DNA from: Saprospiraceae bacterium
GTDB taxonomy: Bacteria; Bacteroidota; Bacteroidia; Chitinophagales; Saprospiraceae
Assembly (NCBI GenBank): GCA_020631355.1
Contig: JAHDHL010000010.1
Span: 1-64,000, forward strand
Direction of reading: 5' to 3'
Length of the DNA: 64,000 bases
The notes under the pieces are model-generated. The model was given only the letters and a program-made list of their open reading frames with translations. It ran no database searches and was not told the DNA's origin. Position numbers and translations under genes: made by a program. Positions within the stretch are counted from its first letter, which is position 1. The number at the start of each line of letters is the position of its first letter. Positions 53,154 through 60,910 of the stretch are shown here, piece after piece.

Positions 53154-53954
53154 ATGCATTTTACGAATAAAACCATCTGGATTACCGGTGCATCATCCGG
53201 TATAGGTAAGGCATTGGCCCTTGCATTCAGCAAACAAAAAGCAAGGCTTATCCTTTCTTCCAGAAATGAGGGAAAACTCAATCAGGTAAAGGATTTATGT
53301 CTTGAACATACCGAAGTGGTCGAAGTTTACCCTTTGGATCTAGAAGCCTACCACGAAATACCGGCCAAAGCGGATAAAGTCCTCAAGAAATTCCCAAAGA
53401 TTGACATCCTTATCAATAATGGTGGCATTTCCCAAAGATGTACAGCTGTGGAAACAAGTCTGGCTGTAGACAAACGCATCATGGATATCAATTTCATGGG
53501 AACCATTGCCATGACCAAAGCCGTACTCCCCTCCATGCTCAAACATGATTTGGGTCATATTGTCACTATCAGTAGCCTGGTAGGGAAGTTTGGTTCACCG
53601 TTGCGATCTACCTACTCTGCATCCAAACATGCACTGCATGGTTTTTTTGATTCCCTAAGGGCTGAAATGGATGCTGAGGGAAAGGATATCAAGATTACAC
53701 TGATTTGTCCGGGGTATATTGCAACCAATGTCTCACTCAATGCACTATTAGGAGACGGGTCCCCTCAGGATAGTATGGATGGCGCAACGGCCCAAGGGCT
53801 AACGCCGGACAAATTTGCCAAGAAAGCACTAAGGGCTATCAGGAATGAGGCTCCCGAAGTCAATATCGGCAAGAAAGAAACCCTGGGAGTGTATCTGAAA
53901 CGTTTCTTTCCGGGAATGTTCAGGAAAATGATAGCCAAGGCCAAGGTTACCTGA
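53154..53954 (+). CDS. SDR family NAD(P)-dependent oxidoreductase
   Basis: Classical short-chain dehydrogenase of about 266 residues: TGASSGIGKALALAF (cofactor loop, about 11-25), NNGGI (88-92), Ser about 141 in TISSLVGKFGSP and YSASKHAL (Tyr about 155, Lys about 159). The GKEFG-free C-terminal tail (LKRFFPGMFRKMIAKAK) is basic and hydrophobic and may touch the membrane, as in DHRS7-type enzymes. Substrate unknown. 56 bases after the WG gene; may be co-transcribed. Confidence 0.9.
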   Translation: MHFTNKTIWITGASSGIGKALALAFSKQKARLILSSRNEGKLNQVKDLCLEHTEVVEVYPLDLEAYHEIPAKADKVLKKFPKIDILINNGGISQRCTAVETSLAVDKRIMDINFMGTIAMTKAVLPSMLKHDLGHIVTISSLVGKFGSPLRSTYSASKHALHGFFDSLRAEMDAEGKDIKITLICPGYIATNVSLNALLGDGSPQDSMDGATAQGLTPDKFAKKALRAIRNEAPEVNIGKKETLGVYLKRFFPGMFRKMIAKAKVT

Positions 53955-54271
53955 TTCGGAGATATCCTAGAAAGTGGCTGAAAATGCCGTAACAATAAAA
54001 ACATGTCCCATTGTGTTGGCGGGTGAGGTTCCTATACCTCTTGTAGGGTTAAGGAGTTGCCTGATATGTATCCAATAATATGAATGCAATCAATTTACCC
54101 ATCATTATCCAACAAGTTCAATATTAATATTTAGACGAATACATTAAATTTGATAAAAAATAGTATAATTGCGTTGTGGTCTAAGCATGGCTTAGGTTGC
54201 AGGTGAATTACCTCAATCCAATTGTTTTATTTTATCAACACAACGTATTCTAACATCATAATCAATATCAG
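53955..54271. other. Intergenic region with two small hairpins
   Basis: No gene seen. CTAAGC (54181-54186) and GCTTAG (54190-54195) form a tight stem with a 3-base loop; AGGT (54201-54204) and ACCT (54210-54213) a second one. They lie 60-90 bases before the next start and may shape its leader. TATAATTG upstream (about 54165-54172) is one base from the TAnnTTTG promoter element. Confidence 0.35.
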
Positions 54272-54874
54272 ATGAGGACCATTATCAACATTGGCTTGTT
54301 CTTAGTAGTTGTTTTATTGTCATTCCTATTAGTCAGCAGCATTCGTGGACCAATCCTATTCAAGGGTGAGTTGGATGCTAGAAAGTCGGCTGTGGTCTCC
54401 AAATTGGAAGAACACCGTACTTGTCAAACGGCATTCAAGAACATTGTCGGTGAATTTGCCAAGGATTACGATACATTGAAGCATGTATTGCTTACTGATA
54501 GCTTCGAGATTGTAAAGGTAGTAGGTGACCCTGATGCAGTTGGTGGTGGTGAAATCACCAAGAGCTATAGTTATATCTCTGCTAAGGATTCCATTGCAAA
54601 GGTTTTGAATGTCAATCCTTCAGAATTAGGCGCATTCATTGATCAATTAGGTGATATTCCATTCTCAGAGGGGTCCAAGTTCGAAATGACCGCCGATACC
54701 ATGACCTATCAGAAGATTTTGGTTCCCGTATTGAAAGTAGAGACCCAATACAAGGAATTCATGAAAGGATTCGAGGACGAGAAATACAAAAGATACGATT
54801 CTAGTTTTGACCCGGAAGCTTACATAGGCTATGGTTCATTATCAAAACCATCTACTTCAGGTACTTGGGACTAG
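54272..54874 (+). CDS. Membrane-anchored protein of unknown function
   Basis: About 200 residues. One N-terminal membrane helix (IINIGLFLVVVLLSFLLVSSI) and a helical extracytoplasmic part with one Cys, ending in a disordered Ser/Thr/Pro tail. LDARKSAVVSKLEEHRTCQTAFKNIVGEFAKDYDTLKHVL looks like a coiled coil. Not recognised by name, but such proteins commonly sit upstream of DUF3822 in Bacteroidota. First gene of a run DUF3822, rsmD, vanZ-like, trmN6. Confidence 0.7.
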   Translation: MRTIINIGLFLVVVLLSFLLVSSIRGPILFKGELDARKSAVVSKLEEHRTCQTAFKNIVGEFAKDYDTLKHVLLTDSFEIVKVVGDPDAVGGGEITKSYSYISAKDSIAKVLNVNPSELGAFIDQLGDIPFSEGSKFEMTADTMTYQKILVPVLKVETQYKEFMKGFEDEKYKRYDSSFDPEAYIGYGSLSKPSTSGTWD

Positions 54875-54876
54875 TA

Positions 54877-55710
54877 TTGAAAAATATATCCAGCACTTCC
54901 TATTCGAAGTCGCTAACTCACGAATACCGTTTATCCCTCAAATTGGGGATAGACGGTATCTCTTATATGATAGCTGATGCTGTCGGGCGCGTCGTAGTAT
55001 TCAAGAGTTTTTCACTCAATCCAAAGGATTTCAATAATGAAATCAAAACCATATTTTCAGGGGATGAGAAGTTGCTACTCAATTACAAATCGTGTAAGAT
55101 CATCTATGACAGTCCTTTCTTTACCCTGATTCCGAATCGTTTGTTCAATGAATCGGATAAGGAGTTATATCTGGATAAGACGACCAGAACACTGCAGAAT
55201 GATGTACTACTGAATGACACCATTTCATTCAACAGGTCCCAATTGGTGTATGCTTGGGATAATGATGTGCTTTCTGTCCTCAAGAATTATTTTCCTAGTA
55301 GCCAAATGTTCCATACCACAACTTCTTTGCTTCATGGATGGCATAAACAAGCCGAGGTCAACGAAGGAAAAAAAGTGTACCTCGATGTGGATAGCCAACA
55401 CTTCACCATTTCATTCTTTGATGAAAAGGAACTTGTGTTCGTCAATCGTTTCAAATACATCACAGGAGGTGACTTTTTGTATTATACACTGATGACTTAT
55501 GACCGTTTCGAACTGAAACCTGAAACCGATCCTTGTATCATATCAGGAAATATCATGTTGGACTCTGAGATATATAAGAAATTGTATAGCTACATTCGCC
55601 ATATCCAATTCATGCCCAACCTACCCTATTATGACTTCCCTATGGATTTCAAGGAACTGAAACAACATCGTTATTTTGATTTATACAGTTTGAAATTATG
55701 CGAATCATAG
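54877..55710 (+). CDS. DUF3822 family protein
   Basis: About 277 residues, soluble, of the Bacteroidota-specific DUF3822 family, an actin-like or ASKHA-type fold by general look: LTHEYRLSLKLGIDGISYMI at the start, KKVYLDVDSQHFTISFFDEKELVFVNRFKY in the middle. Function unknown. Start is uncertain: TTG at 54877 directly follows the previous stop; TTG at 54865 overlaps it. No ATG is available. It overlaps rsmD by 13 bases, the arrangement typical of this family. Confidence 0.82.
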   Translation: MKNISSTSYSKSLTHEYRLSLKLGIDGISYMIADAVGRVVVFKSFSLNPKDFNNEIKTIFSGDEKLLLNYKSCKIIYDSPFFTLIPNRLFNESDKELYLDKTTRTLQNDVLLNDTISFNRSQLVYAWDNDVLSVLKNYFPSSQMFHTTTSLLHGWHKQAEVNEGKKVYLDVDSQHFTISFFDEKELVFVNRFKYITGGDFLYYTLMTYDRFELKPETDPCIISGNIMLDSEIYKKLYSYIRHIQFMPNLPYYDFPMDFKELKQHRYFDLYSLKLCES

Positions 55711-56249
55711 CCGGAAAATTCAAGGGTCGTCGTTTTAGCCCTCCTAGTAATAATTGGCCGACACGCCCTACCACAGATTTTGCAAGAGAGGCATTATTCA
55801 ATATCCTTACCCATGAGATGGATTTCGATGGTATGCATGCCTTGGATTTGTTTGGAGGAATGGGTGGACATAGTTTCGAAATGATTTCGCGCGGATTTGA
55901 AAAGGTCCATGTCATAGAAAAACATCCGGGTTGTTCCGCATTCATCGAAAAGACCGCCAAATCTCTAAAAATAGACGGGCAAATCAGTGTCGTCCGTGGG
56001 GATGTTTTCAGTTTTCTGAAAAATACGGCCTTACGCTTTGACTATATTTTTGCAGACCCACCATATGCATTACCCACTTTGGATATCCTACCTGACCTAA
56101 TTTTTGATAAGGGCATTATCAAGGGCAATGGTTACTTCGTTCTTGAACATGGCAACCAACATACTTTCACACTTCATCCCAAATTTGTCAAGGAGAAAGA
56201 GTACGGCAGTGCTATTTTTTCCTTTTTTGAAAATGGGGAAGATGAATAG
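55698..56249 (+). CDS. rsmD: 16S rRNA (guanine966-N2)-methyltransferase
   Basis: Methylates G966 of 16S rRNA in the assembling 30S subunit, using SAM. About 183 residues. MRIIAGKFKGRRFSPP, then RPTTDFAREALFNIL (substrate loop), LDLFGGMGGHSFEMISRG (SAM site; the usual second Gly-rich element is present) and DPPY at about 120-123. Full length. Overlaps DUF3822 upstream and the VanZ-like gene downstream by 8 bases. Confidence 0.94.
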   Translation: MRIIAGKFKGRRFSPPSNNWPTRPTTDFAREALFNILTHEMDFDGMHALDLFGGMGGHSFEMISRGFEKVHVIEKHPGCSAFIEKTAKSLKIDGQISVVRGDVFSFLKNTALRFDYIFADPPYALPTLDILPDLIFDKGIIKGNGYFVLEHGNQHTFTLHPKFVKEKEYGSAIFSFFENGEDE

Positions 56250-56631
56250 GTTATTTATCTTATTGGCATTCCTTTTTGCCGGCTTTCTTTTTTATGTTAT
56301 TTATTCAGCTAATCAATCCGCTGATTTTTATTTTGTAAAATGGGTCAGGGCCCTACCCTATGGAGATAAAATCGGTCATTTCCTCCTGATGGGAATCATG
56401 ACTTTGCTGATTAATCTGGCCCTTAGGAATAGAACTTTTTCATTATTCAATAAGAATATACTTTGGGGTTCCAGTATCATATTTATTATAATTACGATAG
56501 AGGAATTCACTCAGATTTCCAATCCTAATAGGACTTTTGACGTATTGGATTTAAGTGCTAATTATCTCGGTATTTTTTGTTTTAGCATGGCTGCTATTTT
56601 TGTTCATCCCTATATCTTTAAAAAAGAATGA
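56242..56631 (+). CDS. VanZ-like membrane protein
   Basis: About 129 residues. Start at 56242 (or the ATG at 56233). Four membrane helices near 2-20, 40-58, 68-88 and 100-120. VanZ pattern: DKIGHFLLMGIMTLLINLA and EEFTQISNPNRTFDVLDLSANYLG (the Ex8-like PxRxxDxxDlxxNxxG core). The family is related to teicoplanin resistance protein VanZ; no such role is shown here. Squeezed between two RNA methyltransferases, overlapping both (8 and 4 bases). Confidence 0.88.
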   Translation: MNRLFILLAFLFAGFLFYVIYSANQSADFYFVKWVRALPYGDKIGHFLLMGIMTLLINLALRNRTFSLFNKNILWGSSIIFIIITIEEFTQISNPNRTFDVLDLSANYLGIFCFSMAAIFVHPYIFKKE

Positions 56632-57347
56632 ACAGAAAGAAAAAACCATTTAGATTCAAACAATTCGAAATTCATCATGACCAATGTGCCATGAAAGTGG
56701 GAACGGACGGTGTACTTTTGGGAGCCTGGGCTGATTCGGATAATCATTCCCATATATTGGATTTAGGGACGGGTTCAGGACTCATTGCCATCATGCAGGC
56801 TCAAAAAAACACGAATGCACGAATCGTAGGTTTAGAAATAGACGAAGCATCTGCTTCCCAAGCTAAGTATAATATAGGAATCAGTCCTTGGAAAGATCGT
56901 TTGGAAATCGTTCATATTGATGCAAATACTTTCGAATCAGAAATACTTTTTGACCATATCATCACCAATCCTCCTTTCTTTGAAGTTGCTACACATGCAT
57001 TGGGTAAAGAAAGACAAAATGCCCGCCAACAATCTAGTCTTACCTTTGAGGATATCATACAGTTTGTCAGAAAATGGCTCAGGTCCAAGGGGAAATTCTC
57101 TATCATCCTACCTACAAATGAAGCCCGACTATTTATGGAAATGGCATTGGGAAATAATTTATTTCCAAGTAGAATCCTGGAAGTTTTCCCAAAAAAAGAA
57201 AAACCTGTTGAGAGATGGGTAATGGAATTTATTCTTGAAGAAAAAAGGACATGCCTGAAAGAATCCCTAATTATACAACACGAGAAAAGAAATGATTGGA
57301 CAGTTGAATATATCCAACTTACAAAAGCATTCTACCTGAAAATGTAG
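56628..57347 (+). CDS. trmN6: tRNA1(Val) (adenine37-N6)-methyltransferase
   Basis: Homologue of E. coli YfiC/TrmN6, methylating A37 of tRNA-Val1 with SAM. About 239 residues. FRFKQFEIHHDQCAMKVGTDGVLLGAW is the characteristic opening; DLGTGSGLIAI (SAM site, about 45-55) and NPPF at 114-117 (catalytic). Start overlaps the VanZ stop (ATGA at 56628-56631). Its last 16 bases overlap the FkbM gene on the other strand. Confidence 0.92.
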   Translation: MNRKKKPFRFKQFEIHHDQCAMKVGTDGVLLGAWADSDNHSHILDLGTGSGLIAIMQAQKNTNARIVGLEIDEASASQAKYNIGISPWKDRLEIVHIDANTFESEILFDHIITNPPFFEVATHALGKERQNARQQSSLTFEDIIQFVRKWLRSKGKFSIILPTNEARLFMEMALGNNLFPSRILEVFPKKEKPVERWVMEFILEEKRTCLKESLIIQHEKRNDWTVEYIQLTKAFYLKM

Positions 57348-58138
57348 GCATCATTTTCCAACCAAACCAATCCATCAGCATCCCTGGTAATTCGAAAACC
57401 CGATTGGATTAAATTCGATAGTGTATCGTATCTATCCCTACCATCCGGATGTGGGTGTAACTCCATCTTAATGGATTTTATTTTCACCAAATCCTTTTCT
57501 TTCCAATCGGGAATAAAAAAATGTTCGGCAGCCTCACAATCAATTTTCAATACATCAATCCTATCCAAATCATAAGTATCAAATATCTCACTTAAAGAAA
57601 TGGTGGATATTTTCTCAAAATCATTTTTCTCTTGTACTTCCTTTTTTACATAACTCATGGGTGAGGCCTCCTTGAGAATGAAAACTTCATCTGATTCTGA
57701 ATCCGTAACAGCCTTTTGGATGGGTGTGATGATATGTTGGAATTGATTTTGGGATATATTCCGAATCAATAACTGGTAATTTGTTGTATTGGGTTCTATA
57801 GCAATGATTTTCTTGGCTCCTTGCTGGGCCGCATGGATGCTAAACATTCCGATATTCGCTCCTATATCCACTATAATATCATCTTTCTGAATGACACCAT
57901 ACTCATTCTTCACAAACATGACAATGGCAGTGGTTATATCCATAACTTGTCCCGTATATTGGAATTCCAAGCCACTCCGCAATCGGATATACCTGAATGG
58001 AAAAGGAACTTGGAATAGATAGGTACGAAGTATTTCCATGGGTGCATCAAACTTGAACACACCCGATACCAATCCTATAAAAGCCATCAATTTATGAGGG
58101 ATATCCTGAATCGGTATATCCCTATTGAAAATTCTCAT
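57332..58138 (-). CDS. FkbM-family methyltransferase
   Basis: About 268 residues. SAM-dependent methyltransferase of the FkbM type: DIIVDIGANIGMFSIHAAQQGAKKIIAIEPNTTNYQLL (motif I and II, about 93-130), VDCEAAE-type KIDCEAAEHFF (about 196-206). FkbM enzymes O-methylate sugars or polyketides. Starts 16 bases after the MbnH-like stop on the same strand, so may be the last gene of that transcript, though its function does not obviously fit. Confidence 0.85.
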   Translation of the reverse strand: MRIFNRDIPIQDIPHKLMAFIGLVSGVFKFDAPMEILRTYLFQVPFPFRYIRLRSGLEFQYTGQVMDITTAIVMFVKNEYGVIQKDDIIVDIGANIGMFSIHAAQQGAKKIIAIEPNTTNYQLLIRNISQNQFQHIITPIQKAVTDSESDEVFILKEASPMSYVKKEVQEKNDFEKISTISLSEIFDTYDLDRIDVLKIDCEAAEHFFIPDWKEKDLVKIKSIKMELHPHPDGRDRYDTLSNLIQSGFRITRDADGLVWLENDAYIFR

Positions 58139-58154
58139 ACCCGAAAGTACGGAC

Positions 58155-59255
58155 TCAGAATGGATTGGTCAAATCCGGATTCTCCAAATAAGTCGTATCT
58201 GTGAATGAGTGAAGAAGATTGATGATATCCTGTTTCTGTTCTTCCGTTAGCCCTAGATTCAGGATGAGAGGATCAAGGTTTTCAGCATAATGCCCACCGG
58301 AATCATAATGGTCCAATACTTCTTCCAGGGTTTGGAATCTACCATCATGCATATAGGGTGCGGTAAGGGCAATATTCCTTAGTGAAGGTGCTCGGAATTT
58401 CCCATTATCAAAGATATAATCAGTCACGGCTCCCCGTCCGATATCCTCGAAGTTATTGAGATCATCCACTCCATCCAATCCATTATTGAAATAATCATTT
58501 GTGGTAAGTAATGGCCCTGTATGGCAATGGCCACATTCAGCATCTGGAAAATCAGGCGATATGTCAAAAAACATGTCATACCCATTGAATTCCGAATCAG
58601 TAAAGAAAATCTCTCCTCTTAATGCACGGTCAAACCTCGAATTACCACCTGATACGATGATTTTCTCAAATTGGGCAATGGCCTTAGTGGCCAATTCTTT
58701 GGTAATCTCGCTCTTGTTGGATATTCCGAATGCAGCTCTGAACCGTTCTGGATAATCCGGATGGTTCCTTAGTTTTTCCTCGACATTTCCCCAATCATCA
58801 TGTAATTCAACAGGATTGATAACGGGCTCGATCGCCTGTTCTTCCAAGGTGGCAATCGAACCATCCCAATTCAGTCCGTTTTCGAAAAAACCGACATTCA
58901 ATAAGGACATTGCATGCCTCGTTCCGGGAATTCCATCTATCCCCAAACTGGTAGGAACATCATCCGCAAAGCCCTTTTCTCTTTTATGGCAACTCGAACA
59001 TGACATCGTACCATCTGCGGAGAGAATGGGGTCATAGAATAGTCTCCTACCCAACTGTACACCCGGTTCAGTCAGGGGATTATCAGAATTGGCTACCAAA
59101 TCAGGGAATCCTTCCGGTATATCCAAATTATAGGGTTCAGGAACATCGTAAGGGATGTCCGTCAAGTCTCCATTGTCCTTATCCTTTCTACAAGATGAGA
59201 CCAACAATAAACCCAAGAGTAAACAACCAATGATATGTAATTGAACCCGACTCAT
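58155..59255 (-). CDS. Di-haem cytochrome c peroxidase-like lipoprotein (MbnH/MauG type)
   Basis: About 366 residues. Lipoprotein signal (LLLVSSC). Two haem c sites: CSSCH (about 79-83, CSSCHKREKGFADD) and CGHCH (about 243-247, followed by TGPLLTTNDYFNNG). RAPSLRNIALTAPYMHDGRFQTLEEVLDHYDSGG is the usual C-terminal signature. Because it is 3 bases behind an MbnP-like gene, it is best read as MbnH, which oxidises a Trp of MbnP to kynurenine. Attached to the membrane and facing outward. Confidence 0.92.
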   Translation of the reverse strand: MSRVQLHIIGCLLLGLLLVSSCRKDKDNGDLTDIPYDVPEPYNLDIPEGFPDLVANSDNPLTEPGVQLGRRLFYDPILSADGTMSCSSCHKREKGFADDVPTSLGIDGIPGTRHAMSLLNVGFFENGLNWDGSIATLEEQAIEPVINPVELHDDWGNVEEKLRNHPDYPERFRAAFGISNKSEITKELATKAIAQFEKIIVSGGNSRFDRALRGEIFFTDSEFNGYDMFFDISPDFPDAECGHCHTGPLLTTNDYFNNGLDGVDDLNNFEDIGRGAVTDYIFDNGKFRAPSLRNIALTAPYMHDGRFQTLEEVLDHYDSGGHYAENLDPLILNLGLTEEQKQDIINLLHSFTDTTYLENPDLTNPF

Positions 59256-59258
59256 ATA

Positions 59259-60050
59259 TTATAATGAAAATGCATTCACCCAATTATCCGCAATCAATCC
59301 GGGATAAGAACCATCTCCGGTAGCGGAATGTATGTTACCTACGGCCTCGAAATCAAATGCATTGCCATTGGCTTCCCTCATCAGGTCACGTACTTCGATA
59401 TCTATGACTACCTGGGCCGTATTATCCTCTGCTATTTCTATTTCCAAATTGGAGAAAGTCTTTTCTCTGAAATTCTCATCCAATCCAACATGATAAACAT
59501 AGGAGCTCTCCAAGTCGTTGGCGTTATTATCACCATCATATCTACCCTCTACCTTATGGAAAATATAGGAATCCCAAGCCAGCCAATACTCAGAATCCGC
59601 ACCTAATGGATGATTCGAAGAAAAATCAGTCGGGTCCTCGTTGTTCAAATCAGATGGCACTCCCAATCCGAATTTTAATCCATCATAGGTTCCCAAGGGA
59701 ATGGATGCCCCTCCTACCACTACACCATCGGCAGCTCCTTGGGCTGTGGTATTGGATGTACCAAAATCCACAAAGTCGATTTCCTTGACATTCGCTTCCA
59801 ATGCTCCCTTGACCAAAACCAAATCGCTGATATAGAATTTCAGACTGGAAATGGTAAAATCCTTACCATTGTAATCATAACGTTCATTCAAAACCATAGG
59901 TTGGCCATCTATTAGGGCCCTGAATCTTACTTCTATATTGGAGGATTCTACTACATCACCATCCGGTTCCTTCTCACAGGAAGTGGATAAAAGGGTAATA
60001 GAAGCCAATAATAAAAATATACTGAGATATCTGTAATTCATCAATGTCAT
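59259..60050 (-). CDS. MbnP-like lipoprotein 1
   Basis: About 263 residues. Lipoprotein signal (LLSTSC at about 25). The MbnP pattern is visible: VRFRALIDGQPMVLNERYDY, FTISSLKFYISDLVLVKG, TYDGLKFGLGVP, and YWLAWDSYIFHKVEG with Trp 156 and Trp 159, the conserved aromatic core where MbnP carries the modified Trp. MbnP binds copper in relatives. Downstream by 3 bases is the MbnH-like gene, upstream by 2 bases the second MbnP-like gene. Confidence 0.88.
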   Translation of the reverse strand: MTLMNYRYLSIFLLLASITLLSTSCEKEPDGDVVESSNIEVRFRALIDGQPMVLNERYDYNGKDFTISSLKFYISDLVLVKGALEANVKEIDFVDFGTSNTTAQGAADGVVVGGASIPLGTYDGLKFGLGVPSDLNNEDPTDFSSNHPLGADSEYWLAWDSYIFHKVEGRYDGDNNANDLESSYVYHVGLDENFREKTFSNLEIEIAEDNTAQVVIDIEVRDLMREANGNAFDFEAVGNIHSATGDGSYPGLIADNWVNAFSL

Positions 60051-60052
60051 GT

Positions 60053-60871
60053 TTATTCTGTTAAGTAAATAGAATTCATAAGGTTTTGTTGAATCTTCTG
60101 AGCAATTGTCAACTCATCATCCGTAACAAATTCTATACCTTGATATAACAATTTATAATCAATCGTAATATTTACTTCAAAATCATATCCGGTACCAGCC
60201 ACTAGTTCTCCTGACAATAGGAAATCCAATTGATTGGCTTCGTCATAAATGATGACTTCCTTGGTAATATCAGGTTGCTCCTTATTCGGAGTGATATCCA
60301 GATACATATAAAAATAACCTTTATCATCCGACCAGACACTATCACTTTCTGAACGTAAAACATGGTCCGTTTGATGTACCGAATCAGGTATAATCAGATT
60401 CAGGTCGCCTTCCAGACCAAACCTGAATTCCAATTCATCATAAATCCCGGGGCCTACAAAAGTCCCTATGGGATATACGAATTCATCCGGTTGGACCAAA
60501 ATGAAATTATCCTCGATTTCCAATAAGGTATTCCCTCCGGTAGCATCCAATGGGATATGAATCGTATCATCCACGAATGAAATGATTCCATTCTGTCTCG
60601 GGTGCATTCTTGAAAATAGGATTTTACTTTCATTCACAATGAATGTATCGATTTCATTCAATGTGAATTCATTACCCAATCTCAACGCGAGTGTATCGAA
60701 TTTATGAGAAACATTCAGTACCAATTCAGGATAAGTACAACAACAGTCCACATCAGCGGCTACATTGTAATCCAATGCCTCTATATCAAGGCAGCCCTCT
60801 GTCTTTTCGCTACAGGAAGGACAAAGGAAAATTAAAAGAATAAAGATGTGGATGAATAATAAACGATACAT
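60053..60871 (-). CDS. MbnP-like lipoprotein 2, with Cys-rich N-terminal module
   Basis: About 272 residues. The ATG at 60871 gives the lipoprotein signal FIHIFILLIFLCPSC. The mature part starts with a Cys module, EGCLDIEALDYNVAADVDCCCTYP, like the 'GCxDxxAxNY...A..C.Y' surface modules. Then an MbnP-type body: LVLNVSHKFDTLAL, IYDELEFRFGLEG, VWSDDKGYFYMYLDI (a single Trp plus GYfYM in place of the WxxW of paralogue 1). First gene of the cassette, with a minus-strand TATTTTTG promoter element. MbnP assignment is by pattern and context. Confidence 0.75.
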   Translation of the reverse strand: MYRLLFIHIFILLIFLCPSCSEKTEGCLDIEALDYNVAADVDCCCTYPELVLNVSHKFDTLALRLGNEFTLNEIDTFIVNESKILFSRMHPRQNGIISFVDDTIHIPLDATGGNTLLEIEDNFILVQPDEFVYPIGTFVGPGIYDELEFRFGLEGDLNLIIPDSVHQTDHVLRSESDSVWSDDKGYFYMYLDITPNKEQPDITKEVIIYDEANQLDFLLSGELVAGTGYDFEVNITIDYKLLYQGIEFVTDDELTIAQKIQQNLMNSIYLTE

Positions 60872-60896
60872 TGAATTTGTTGTACTTTTAAAGTTG

Positions 60897-60904
60897 CAAA
60901 AATA
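60897..60904 (-). promoter_or_regulatory. -7 promoter element of the MbnP/MbnH cassette
   Basis: Reading the minus strand, TATTTTTG matches TAnnTTTG, about 26 bases before the chosen ATG at 60871. The plus strand of the same 40-base gap must also drive the namZ-like gene, so the two promoters overlap or face each other. No clear -33 element was found. Confidence 0.45.
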
Positions 60905-60910
60905 ATAAGG

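Noticed and set aside
56104-56241. Long N-terminal extension of the VanZ-like protein
   Set aside because: It lies within rsmD in another frame; the VanZ hydrophobic start fits ATG 56242 or 56233.
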